Shown: positions 17,369 to 23,958 of the stretch, one piece after another
Layout: every line of letters begins with the position of its first letter
Position numbering within the stretch: position 1 is the stretch's first letter
Assembly: GCA_039024315.1 (NCBI GenBank)
Contig: JBCCQN010000119.1
Span: 1 to 25,461 of the forward strand
Direction of reading: 5' to 3'
DNA from: JBCAWW01 sp039024315
GTDB taxonomy: Bacteria; Bacteroidota; Bacteroidia; J057
Length of the DNA stretch: 25,461 nucleotides
Translations under genes and position numbers: made by a program
Notes under the pieces: generated by a model
The model's input: the letters and a program-made list of their open reading frames with translations, nothing else
Told to the model about the DNA's origin: nothing
Database searches by the model: none

Positions 17369-18001
17369 CTATTGGTTTTTATGGGCTACATCGCCTCGTA
17401 TTTCCTCAATAATCGGTGCAGGAGCAGTGATTTCACGCTGAATCTTGACAAGACGAGCCTTGTACATCACCGAAGGCACCTGCTTACCGCCAAGCGAACC
17501 CCAGAGGTGATTGATCTGCTCAAAACTCAAAGTGTAGAGCTCCATATAGATGCGGATTTCTTCTTTTTCATCATCTGTGAGCGTATCGTCATCGGCCAAA
17601 CTAGATTCTGGAGAATTGAACAAAATGAAGAGTTGGCGAGACTGAAAAAACTCTATCACGAGCGAAAGGCGGTGCAGGGCAAATTCGTAAGAGTCCTCTT
17701 TATCGTCCTGTTCGGGCAGTGAACTAAAGAGCAAAAAGAGATTGAGATGTACCGCCGGTTTTATGTATTCCAAACCCGTAGCCGTCCGCCTCACGTTTCT
17801 CGCGTTTTTCAAAGCGCTCTCTTCCTCCACATTCACAAGAGTAAGGATGATCTTTTTGCGAAAATCCTTGGCCTCTTCTTCTAGCGCAGAGATATTGGCC
17901 AAGATGACATCCTTGGCCTTAAAGTTTTCGTTGAGGCGCAAATTGCTTTCAACGTAAACGCTGAGTTCATCACGTATCAATCTGATCGCTTTCGAGATCA
18001 T
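17369..18001 (-). CDS. Pvc16/Afp16-like tail terminator (cap) protein, DUF4255
   Basis: A protein of 210 residues. The signature runs through HLNLFLLFSS, the ALHRLSLVIEFFQSRQLF segment, and YTLSFEQINHLWGSLGGKQV with PSVMYKARLV near the C-terminus; these are the conserved blocks of the DUF4255/Pvc16 N-terminal family. In Afp/PVC this hexameric protein ends tube and sheath growth and sets particle length. It is the first gene of the operon as seen here, its ATG lying 180 bases below the LytTR regulator gene. Terminator-first order differs from Afp/PVC, where afp16 is last, but matches what I remember of Bacteroidota loci. Confidence 0.93.
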   Translation of the reverse strand: MISKAIRLIRDELSVYVESNLRLNENFKAKDVILANISALEEEAKDFRKKIILTLVNVEEESALKNARNVRRTATGLEYIKPAVHLNLFLLFSSLPEQDDKEDSYEFALHRLSLVIEFFQSRQLFILFNSPESSLADDDTLTDDEKEEIRIYMELYTLSFEQINHLWGSLGGKQVPSVMYKARLVKIQREITAPAPIIEEIRGDVAHKNQ

Positions 18002-18181
18002 GCAAAGTGATATTGTGCCCTACACAATGCAGGACGATTGTATTCTTCAATTGGAGCGCTAATACCGCCTTCTGTGTTTAGACTAATATGTTAGCTAATT
18101 TCTGACATATTAAGCCGGGAGGTTTAGCTTGAGGTAGCTTAGAAGAGGGAACGACACTTCTGGGCTAGTAAACACCAAAGC
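18002..18181. promoter_or_regulatory. Intergenic region upstream of the eCIS operon
   Basis: A non-coding stretch of 180 bases between the LytTR regulator gene and the cap gene; any eCIS-specific promoter should lie here. It holds a perfect 8-base inverted repeat (TAATATGT/ACATATTA, 18084-18112) and, beside it, a direct repeat TAGCTT at 18125-18130 and 18135-18140. A weak minus-strand -7-like box (TAAGCTTTG, one base longer than TAnnTTTG) overlaps the end of the regulator gene near 18175-18184. No clear terminator for the regulator gene is visible, so read-through from it into the eCIS genes is possible. Confidence 0.45.
18084..18112. repeat. Perfect inverted repeat, candidate operator of the eCIS operon
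   Basis: Arms TAATATGT (18084-18091) and ACATATTA (18105-18112) are exact reverse complements separated by 13 bases, so arm centres are 21 bases apart, two helical turns. The AT-rich arms and absence of a T-tract argue against a terminator and for a dimeric protein-binding site. Confidence 0.6.
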
Positions 18182-18958
18182 TTAATTGGGGCCACCACCA
18201 CTAAAAAAATGATAGCAACGGTTGAGTAGCATTTCCTTACGACTACGTGCGACCGTCAGGATTTGCCCATCCTGCAATTCGACTTCTCCTCCATCCCCTT
18301 TAAAATAGCGTTTGACATAATTGAGGTTTACCAAATGCTTTTTATGGATGCGAACAAAGGGAAAAGCAGTCAAGCGTTCTTCCACTTTTTTGAGACATTG
18401 GGTGATCAAAACGTTAGATTGATCTTTGAGATGCAGGAGAGTGTAGGTGTTTTGTGCTTCGCAAAACGCTATTCTCTCCACAGCAATCAGCTCAAACCCA
18501 TTGACCGTCGGGGCGACAAAAGATTGACAACGATCCTGCTGAATCAGTCGGCACATTTGTTCTAGTTTATCGCCTAGGCTATCAATCTTTTTGCGATAGG
18601 TCCAATTGGCCAAGACCTGATAAAGGGCTTGGTTATTGATGGGTTTTTTTAAAAACCCTATGATCTGTTCTCGAGGACAATCCGTAAAGTATGAATCATC
18701 AAGATCCATCAAGATGACTTCGCTTTTGAGCCCGTCTTCGACAGAACGCAAAAACTCGATCCCTTGTAAGTCAGGGCGACCCACATCTAGAAAGAGTAAA
18801 TCGGGTTGGCAATGATGTACCAACTTACAATTATCCAAATTAAGGTCTAGGCTAGCTAGGACAGTGAGGCTGGGACTCTGGTAGTGTAGTTTCTGGACCA
18901 GCTTTTCCCGGTGCAGGGGATTGCGGTCTACGACCATGGCTTGAATGAGTGGGGGCAT
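18182..18958 (-). CDS. LytTR-family response regulator
   Basis: A protein of 258 residues. Residues ~1-122 form a receiver domain: acidic residue Asp11, phospho-acceptor Asp58 in DLLFLDVGRPDLQGIEFL, and Lys105 in FLKKPI. The switch Thr/Ser expected near position 85 is Asp (VILMDLDD). Residues ~150-250 form a LytTR DNA-binding domain (RIAFCEAQNTYTLLHLKD, FVRIHKKHLVNLNYVKRY, LTVARSRKEML). It binds promoters as a dimer, usually under a histidine kinase; no kinase gene is in the window. It is the gene directly upstream of and codirectional with the eCIS operon, which makes it a candidate regulator, though not proven. A small region of its 3' end overlaps nothing. Confidence 0.93.
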   Translation of the reverse strand: MPPLIQAMVVDRNPLHREKLVQKLHYQSPSLTVLASLDLNLDNCKLVHHCQPDLLFLDVGRPDLQGIEFLRSVEDGLKSEVILMDLDDSYFTDCPREQIIGFLKKPINNQALYQVLANWTYRKKIDSLGDKLEQMCRLIQQDRCQSFVAPTVNGFELIAVERIAFCEAQNTYTLLHLKDQSNVLITQCLKKVEERLTAFPFVRIHKKHLVNLNYVKRYFKGDGGEVELQDGQILTVARSRKEMLLNRCYHFFSGGGPN

Positions 18959-18994
18959 GACTGTTTAGATAAAGCATAACAAGAAAGTATCTCT

Positions 18995-19015
18995 GTCCAA
19001 ATGGCGAGTTTGGAC
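18995..19015. repeat. Perfect inverted repeat upstream of the LytTR gene, candidate operator
   Basis: GTCCAAA (18995-19001) and TTTGGAC (19009-19015) are exact reverse complements with a 7-base spacer. It lies 36 bases upstream of the regulator ATG at 18958, a reasonable place for an autoregulatory site. The arms do not resemble the usual LytTR direct-repeat consensus, so a different factor is equally possible. Confidence 0.5.
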
Positions 19016-19213
19016 CATAAATAGTAGGTGCAGGATTGGCGAAATCCTCAACAGGAAATAATTCGTTTTAGGCTATAAGTTGCTTGTATTGAAGATGGAC
19101 AAAGAACATCAAAAAGCCAAACTTTTCGTTGCGATTTATATTACGACGCCTTAAAATAGGTATTTACACCTGAGAGGATAAATACTGATTAGGTGGTATT
19201 TGTAAATAATGCT

Positions 19214-19243
19214 TTTGTGAAATAAATACTTTTATTATCTTTG
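19214..19243 (+). promoter_or_regulatory. Bacteroidota-type promoter of rpmG
   Basis: TTTG at 19214-19217 and TATCTTTG at 19236-19243 match the -33 TTTG and -7 TAnnTTTG elements with an 18-base spacer. The -7 box ends 23 bases before the rpmG ATG. Confidence 0.75.
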
Positions 19244-19266
19244 CAGACCCAAAGTAAAAAACCGAA

Positions 19267-19455
19267 ATGGCAAAGAAGAGTAAAGCAAATCGCATACAGG
19301 TTATTTTGGAATGTACCGAGCACAAAGAGTCAGGTCAGCCAGGCACTTCTCGTTACATTACGACCAAAAACCGCAAGAACACGCCAGGTCGCATGGAGTT
19401 GAAAAAGTACAACTCTATCCTTAAGCGTTATACCATTCACAAAGAAATCAAGTAA
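19267..19455 (+). CDS. rpmG: 50S ribosomal protein L33
   Basis: A protein of 62 residues, basic, starting MAKKSKANRIQVILECTEHK and containing SRYITTKNRKNTPGRMELKK with a final YTIHKEIK. This is bacterial L33, a component of the large ribosomal subunit near the E site. Only one cysteine is present, so it is the zinc-free (C-minus) form. The DUF4295 gene follows 13 bases later, the common Bacteroidota arrangement; rpmB, which often precedes rpmG in this phylum, is absent here. Confidence 0.96.
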   Translation: MAKKSKANRIQVILECTEHKESGQPGTSRYITTKNRKNTPGRMELKKYNSILKRYTIHKEIK

Positions 19456-19468
19456 TAACCTATAAGTC

Positions 19469-19630
19469 ATGGCAAAGAAAACCGTTGCAGGATACCGGGA
19501 CAAGTCTAAGAGTAAAGGGTTCACCAAAGTGGTACGTACGGTGAAAAATCCTGAGACTGGTGCCTATATCTTTAAAGAAGATATCGTACCGACTGACATG
19601 GTCAAAGAATTTTTGAAGGATAATAAATAA
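19469..19630 (+). CDS. DUF4295 family small protein downstream of rpmG
   Basis: A short ORF of 53 codons read by hand, starting MAKKTVAGYRDKSKSKGFTK and ending DMVKEFLKDNK. Small basic proteins of this kind (DUF4295) are encoded directly after rpmG across Bacteroidota and are thought to be ribosome-associated; their exact role is unknown to me. It shares the rpmG promoter and precedes the terminator at 19651. Confidence 0.85.
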   Translation: MAKKTVAGYRDKSKSKGFTKVVRTVKNPETGAYIFKEDIVPTDMVKEFLKDNK

Positions 19631-19650
19631 TCCTCCATAACAATCTATTC

Positions 19651-19685
19651 AAAAATCCGACTCGCAGCTTGCGGGTCGGATTTTT
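19651..19685 (+). terminator. Rho-independent terminator of the rpmG operon
   Basis: A 16-base stem (19651-19666 with 19670-19685, core ATCCGAC/GTCGGAT, one mismatch) with a 3-base loop; the 3' arm ends in TTTTT, followed by GATTTTTG. It lies 20 bases after the DUF4295 stop. Confidence 0.9.
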
Positions 19686-19748
19686 GATTTTTGTAACTTA
19701 GCACCCTACTATAAGTTCGCTCGCTTTCGTAATTGCTAATAAAACCCT

Positions 19749-22031
19749 ATGAAGCGCACCTTTGATTGGATGCAGGCCTTTTGCCTTTTATTCTTTATTA
19801 TTTTCTCTCCCGATAACTATCTGGGATCTCTAAACGCAGCCACCATCACTGTCAACTCAAATGCCAATGCAGGAGCAGGCAGTTTACGGCAAGCCGTTTT
19901 AGATGCGCAAAGTGGCGATAGTATCGATTTCGTGATCACAGGACAGATCGTCCTAGACTCCCAAATTGTCATCAACAAAAATCTCTTTATCCAAGGCCCC
20001 GGGGCCCCAGACTTGGCTATATCAGGCGGGAAGATGACTCGCCTTTTTCAAATCACAGATGGAGACACCGTTAGTATTGGTGGCTTGAGTCTGCGCGATG
20101 GTAATGTCTATAACCTCCTATTTCCCGCGGGAGGGGCCATTGTCAACCGTGGTTTCCTCACCCTAAGCCAGTGCTATATTCATGATAATGAGGCGGGATA
20201 TGGAGGAGCCATTATTAGCGGTTTTCAAGGCCTAGATACGAAACTTGAACTATATGACTGCAGCTTTGCTTTTAACACCGCTTTGGATGCCGCAGGCAAC
20301 CCTTCAGGTATTCCCGAAGCAGGAGGAGCCATCTATATTGATGGGACTCTCAACGGAAGCGCAGATGTCGATGCGTGGAATTGTACATTTGCCAATAATA
20401 GAGCGGATTCAACAGGAGGAGCCGTTTTCTTGACTGGAGACAACCTACTCCCCCAACAAACCAGTTTTGAAGCCAACAATTGCACCTTTGTCAATAATGA
20501 AGCAGAGTTAGTAGCAGGCATTGCTTACAACCGCTCCCCAGTGGTGCGGACACGCAATAGCCTCTACGCCAATAATATTGGCGCAACCCCCAATATGGAA
20601 GGTTCAATCCAATCCTTTGGTTATAACCTGATCGACAATAGTGGGGGTATCTTCTTTGTGCCTAACGGAACTGCAGACCCTAATGACTTATTGGATATCG
20701 AGGCCAATGTGGGCGTATTAGGCGAGAATCAAGGCCCCGTACCCACGGTGCCTATTTCCTGTACCAGCCCAGCCATAGACGCTGGAGACACTAATAATGC
20801 TCCCACGGAAGATGCCAGAGGTAAAGCCCGTAATGGAGCCGCTGATATTGGTGCTTACGAGTTTATTCCTAACGATATTACCATCTTTAATCTCGCAAGC
20901 AATGGACCGGGTTCTTTACCACAAGCAGTACTTTTGGCCTGCCCAGGAGACACCTTGAGGCTTAATGGATTGACGGGTAATTTGCATCTCGATCAGACGC
21001 TGGTCCTTGATAAGGATTTGAGTATTCTGGGCAACCCTTTAAATGATATTTTCCTTCGTGGCGGCGATAGCATTCGGTTGATGCAAATTGACACTGCGGT
21101 AAACGCTTACCTCCGCTGGCTCAATTTCTATGATGCCAATCCTAGTAATTATGGCGGGGGTGCTATTCAAAACAATGGGGTATTAAGGGTTGAGCAATCT
21201 ACTTTTGCGCGTAACCAAGCGCGTTCAGGAGGCGCTATCGCCAATTATGGCCTGAGCGATACCGCTAAGTTGACCGCCATCAATTGTACTTTTTCGGCTA
21301 ATGAAGCCCTTTTTCTTGATGGCGGAGCCATCGACAATCGCAATATCAGCGCCCCTGCTACTTTGAATTTGACCCATTGTACCTTCACCCAAAATAAAGC
21401 CTTCTCTAAGGGAGGAGCACTCTACAATGATGCTAATAACCAAGCAGAATCAGTCAATAGTATTTATTCAGGTAATAGTGCCTCCGAAGGGCCAGAAATC
21501 TATGGCTCCTTGACCTCCTTGGGCCACAATCTCATTGCTAATGACCTCGACTTAGCCTTACAATCAGACAATGACCTCATCAATGTCAACGTAGCACTCA
21601 ATCCTTTGGGCCAGTATGGTGGACCGACCACCACCCATAGCTTTAATATTCAAGCGGTGGTGATCGATCAGGCAAAGCCGCTCGCTGGTATCAATACCGA
21701 TCAGAGAGGGGAAGCAAGAGTATTTAATGGTACTCCTGATATCGGGGCCTATGAATTTAATCCCACGACCTCAGTCCAGCCTCTACTTGACCAAGGCTTC
21801 AAGCTATACCCCAATCCAAATAAGGGTCATTTTGTCGTAGCTTGGGAGGGAGACGTTCCGCGAGGAGCGGTCATCCTCATCAGAAACCAAGCGGGGCAAA
21901 CGGTTCTCAAAAGTAATCTTGAAGATGCTCAAACCCAGATAGAATTACCGCCAAATGTCGCGAAAGGGCTTTATTTTCTGCAAATTGTGAGCGATACGCA
22001 GCAATTAAGCCAGACTTTTATCGTCCAATAG
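19749..22031 (+). CDS. Secreted beta-helix (choice-of-anchor Q type) protein with T9SS sorting domain
   Basis: A protein of 760 residues. The first ~30 residues form a signal peptide (hydrophobic FCLLFFIIF, cut likely after an Ala near 31). Two tandem modules follow, each starting with a similar strand-rich unit (ITVNSNANAGAGSLRQAVLD, and near residue 376 the parallel NGPGSLPQAVLLACPGDTL) and each ending in DIGAYEF (about 372 and 672). Recurrent NCTF-NN, GGAI/GGAV steps are typical of right-handed beta-helix surface proteins with a choice-of-anchor Q fold. The last ~75 residues (FKLYPNPNKGHFVVAWEG to TFIVQ) are a type A C-terminal sorting domain directing T9SS export and surface anchoring. 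Function is unknown; adhesion or polysaccharide binding is the usual guess. Confidence 0.9.
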   Translation: MKRTFDWMQAFCLLFFIIFSPDNYLGSLNAATITVNSNANAGAGSLRQAVLDAQSGDSIDFVITGQIVLDSQIVINKNLFIQGPGAPDLAISGGKMTRLFQITDGDTVSIGGLSLRDGNVYNLLFPAGGAIVNRGFLTLSQCYIHDNEAGYGGAIISGFQGLDTKLELYDCSFAFNTALDAAGNPSGIPEAGGAIYIDGTLNGSADVDAWNCTFANNRADSTGGAVFLTGDNLLPQQTSFEANNCTFVNNEAELVAGIAYNRSPVVRTRNSLYANNIGATPNMEGSIQSFGYNLIDNSGGIFFVPNGTADPNDLLDIEANVGVLGENQGPVPTVPISCTSPAIDAGDTNNAPTEDARGKARNGAADIGAYEFIPNDITIFNLASNGPGSLPQAVLLACPGDTLRLNGLTGNLHLDQTLVLDKDLSILGNPLNDIFLRGGDSIRLMQIDTAVNAYLRWLNFYDANPSNYGGGAIQNNGVLRVEQSTFARNQARSGGAIANYGLSDTAKLTAINCTFSANEALFLDGGAIDNRNISAPATLNLTHCTFTQNKAFSKGGALYNDANNQAESVNSIYSGNSASEGPEIYGSLTSLGHNLIANDLDLALQSDNDLINVNVALNPLGQYGGPTTTHSFNIQAVVIDQAKPLAGINTDQRGEARVFNGTPDIGAYEFNPTTSVQPLLDQGFKLYPNPNKGHFVVAWEGDVPRGAVILIRNQAGQTVLKSNLEDAQTQIELPPNVAKGLYFLQIVSDTQQLSQTFIVQ

Positions 22032-22032
22032 C

Positions 22033-23361
22033 TTGAAAAAATACTTTTCATCCGCTCGCCTCCCCTATTGGTCATTGACCTTTTGTGGAGCTATCCTACT
22101 GTTTTCTGCGGCCAATGTGCAGTGGAATCCGATACGCTGGGAGGGAATCGTTCGTTCAGACGGCAAAGGCTATTTTGCTTACCTGCCGGCAGTCTGGGTT
22201 TATCAGGATTTGAATTTTGATTTTTTTGATGCCTTAGAGGGTAAAAAGTACTTCCAAAAGCATCTATTTTACGATTACCGCTTCGATACGGAAGGTGGTA
22301 AAGTCAATCGCTATTATGCAGGTACCGCATTTTTGCTGAGCCCTTTTTATTTAGTCGGGCATGCAGTAGCTAAACTCGCCGCCTTTGATCCTGATGGTTA
22401 CAGTCTCCCTTACTATATCTCGGTGCACTTTGGGGCGATTTTTTATAGTCTATTAGGCCTGTATTTATGCCTTTTATTACTGCGAGATTTCAAGATTGAT
22501 GACGTTTACATCAGTTTAGTTTTGCCCGCCATTTTATTGGGCACCAACTTCTTTTACTATCCGATGATGGAGGCCCTGATGTCTCATCATTTTTCCTTTT
22601 GCATGCTTACTGGCTTACTTTTGGCTACACGACGCTGGCTCGTAGGCCGTGAGAGGGCAATACTGTGGATGGGGATTTGTATGGGAACGATCGTTTTGCT
22701 TCGACCGATCAATTTGGTAGTCTTACTTTTGCTCCCTTTTATGGCCGAGAGTCTCCAAGCATTGGGGAAGAGAGTAAAGGATAGCTTCCAGCAAAACTGG
22801 TCGCTTTGGCTGATAGCTATTTTGGTGGCCCTTTTGATCGGAAGCGTACAACTTTGGTGCTACTATCTTGCTACGGGTAGCCCTTGGGTTTACTCCTATG
22901 GCCCATACAAAATTGATTTGGGTAATCCGCATTTCTGGGAGATGTTATTTAGCTATCGCAAAGGTTTTTTCCTCTACACCCCCCTCGCATTGGTAGGAAT
23001 GGGTGGATTTTATTTTTGGGGTCGTATCAATCTTTACCAGTGCCTGGGAACGCTCAGTTTTATCTTAGGGCTCGTCTATTTGCTATCATGCTGGGATTTT
23101 TGGTTTTATGGTGGGAGCTTTGGCGGACGAGTATTTATCGATTACTATGCCATTTGGGCGATTTTGCTAGGATTTTGCTGGCAACACCTAAAGGGGCGCT
23201 GGCAAAAATCATTTACGGTCTTGGTGCTTGGGTTAATCCTCGTCTGCCAGATCCAAACCTTCCAATACCGCTATCAACATATCCTCTGGGACAAGATGAC
23301 AAAGGAGCTTTATTGGGACCGTTTTTTGCGAATTGACCGCATTCTATGGCCGGAAAAATAG
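22033..23361 (+). CDS. Multi-spanning membrane protein, GT-C-glycosyltransferase-like
   Basis: A protein of 442 residues with about ten membrane segments by eye (starting near residue 13, then ~110-135, 155-180, 205-225, 255-280 and later). The start is TTG, two bases after the stop of the previous gene; no in-frame ATG exists before residue ~170, and the first membrane segment needs this start. The first loop contains SDGKGYFAYLPAVWVYQDLN, an acidic-aromatic periplasmic loop as seen in GT-C-type (PMT/ArnT-like) enzymes of Bacteroidota, which move sugars from a lipid carrier. The reaction and substrate are not shown by sequence. It is translationally coupled to the beta-helix protein gene, hinting at surface-glycan work. 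Confidence 0.75.
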   Translation: MKKYFSSARLPYWSLTFCGAILLFSAANVQWNPIRWEGIVRSDGKGYFAYLPAVWVYQDLNFDFFDALEGKKYFQKHLFYDYRFDTEGGKVNRYYAGTAFLLSPFYLVGHAVAKLAAFDPDGYSLPYYISVHFGAIFYSLLGLYLCLLLLRDFKIDDVYISLVLPAILLGTNFFYYPMMEALMSHHFSFCMLTGLLLATRRWLVGRERAILWMGICMGTIVLLRPINLVVLLLLPFMAESLQALGKRVKDSFQQNWSLWLIAILVALLIGSVQLWCYYLATGSPWVYSYGPYKIDLGNPHFWEMLFSYRKGFFLYTPLALVGMGGFYFWGRINLYQCLGTLSFILGLVYLLSCWDFWFYGGSFGGRVFIDYYAIWAILLGFCWQHLKGRWQKSFTVLVLGLILVCQIQTFQYRYQHILWDKMTKELYWDRFLRIDRILWPEK

Positions 23362-23473
23362 GCAGCTTTCGAAGCGATTAGGAGCTCGATTTTGCTTCAC
23401 ATTTTATCGATTGACATTTTGGAGCAGCTAAAATTTATCCCTACAAAAGATTAGCATAACAAAATATTTAGTG

Positions 23474-23481
23474 TAACTTTG
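23474..23481 (+). promoter_or_regulatory. Candidate -7 box of the RRM protein gene
   Basis: TAACTTTG matches TAnnTTTG. A TTAG at 23451-23454, 19 bases upstream, is a partial match to the -33 TTTG. It implies a leader of roughly 55 bases before the ATG at 23544, comparable to cold-responsive RNA-binding protein genes. Confidence 0.6.
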
Positions 23482-23543
23482 ACTAGGTGACTTTGAGCAC
23501 AAGCACTCAAACTACCTGAAAACTAACATTTTACATTTTTTTT

Positions 23544-23882
23544 ATGAACATTTTTGTCGCAAAGCTCAGCTTTGACACTATTGAGTCCGATCTAGAAGCT
23601 GCTTTTGCAGAGTTTGGAACAGTTGATTCTGTTAAGATCATTACGGACAAATTTTCTGGTAAGTCAAAAGGCTATGGCTTTGTAGAAATGGCTGACGATG
23701 ACGCTGGACAAGCAGCCATCGAAGCCCTGAACGACACTGAAATGGACGGCCGCACTATTGTGGTAAAAAAGGCCGAGCCAAGAGAACGTCGTGACAATCG
23801 CGGCGGTGGCGGCGGTTATCGTGGCGGAGGAGGTGGTGGTTACCGCGGTGGCGGTGGCGGCGGCTACAACAGAAGATACTAG
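23544..23882 (+). CDS. RRM-domain RNA-binding protein with glycine-rich tail
   Basis: A protein of 112 residues. Residues 1-80 form one RNA recognition motif with RNP2 (NIFVAKL) and RNP1 (KSKGYGFVEM), the aromatic pair for RNA stacking being visible. Residues ~82-112 are an RGG-type tail of repeats of R-(G)n-Y. Such small RRM proteins are found in cyanobacteria and Bacteroidota, where they bind RNA and are often cold-induced. Its leader and strong terminator show a single-gene unit. The start is fixed by the RNP2 strand beginning at residue 2. Confidence 0.95.
   Translation: MNIFVAKLSFDTIESDLEAAFAEFGTVDSVKIITDKFSGKSKGYGFVEMADDDAGQAAIEALNDTEMDGRTIVVKKAEPRERRDNRGGGGGYRGGGGGGYRGGGGGGYNRRY
23800..23870 (+). 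repeat. Glycine-codon tandem repeat in the RRM tail
   Basis: Three adjacent units of about 21-24 bases, each a run of GGN codons followed by Tyr and Arg/Asn, encode GGGGGYR, GGGGGGYR and GGGGGGYN. Codons differ between units, so it is a diverged rather than perfect repeat. Confidence 0.75.
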
Positions 23883-23916
23883 AATTTATTCAAGATATTT
23901 TTTGTAATGAACGATA

Positions 23917-23947
23917 TGCTCCTGCACTAAGTGTAGGAGCATTTTTT
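23917..23947 (+). terminator. Rho-independent terminator of the RRM gene
   Basis: An 11-base stem (TGCTCCTGCAC, 23917-23927, with GTGTAGGAGCA, 23931-23941; one G-U pair) with a 3-base loop, directly followed by TTTTTT at 23942-23947. Confidence 0.9.
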
Positions 23948-23958
23948 ATATTGGACCA

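Larger units (their letters stand above)
18959..19266. promoter_or_regulatory. Divergent intergenic region between regulator gene and rpmG
   Basis: This 308-base gap holds no gene that I can see. From left to right it contains a perfect inverted repeat (18995-19015) close to the regulator start, a second hairpin-type repeat AGGATT/AATCCT (19032-19048, 5-base spacer), a mixed AT-rich stretch, and the rpmG promoter near 19214-19243. No clear Bacteroidota-type promoter for the regulator gene was found on the minus strand. Confidence 0.6.

Noticed and set aside
1..18001. Interpretation of the cluster as a prophage or a T6SS
   Set aside because: No capsid, portal, terminase, lysis or integrase genes and no TssJLM-type membrane genes are seen, while DUF4255 cap, DUF5908-like and Pvc11/12-like genes point to eCIS. 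Genes left of position 1 are unseen, so this is not absolute.
18641..18658. Near-perfect GGGTTTTT/AAAAACCC palindrome inside the LytTR gene, with a TTTAAAA stretch that resembles a slippery heptamer
   Set aside because: It encodes the conserved FLKKP of the receiver domain and is explained by its codons. No alternative-frame product or downstream stimulatory structure was seen.
19032..19048. AGGATT/AATCCT hairpin between the regulator and rpmG
   Set aside because: The arms are short (6 bases) with no T-tract on either side, so it is not convincing as a terminator and is only weakly suggestive of an operator.
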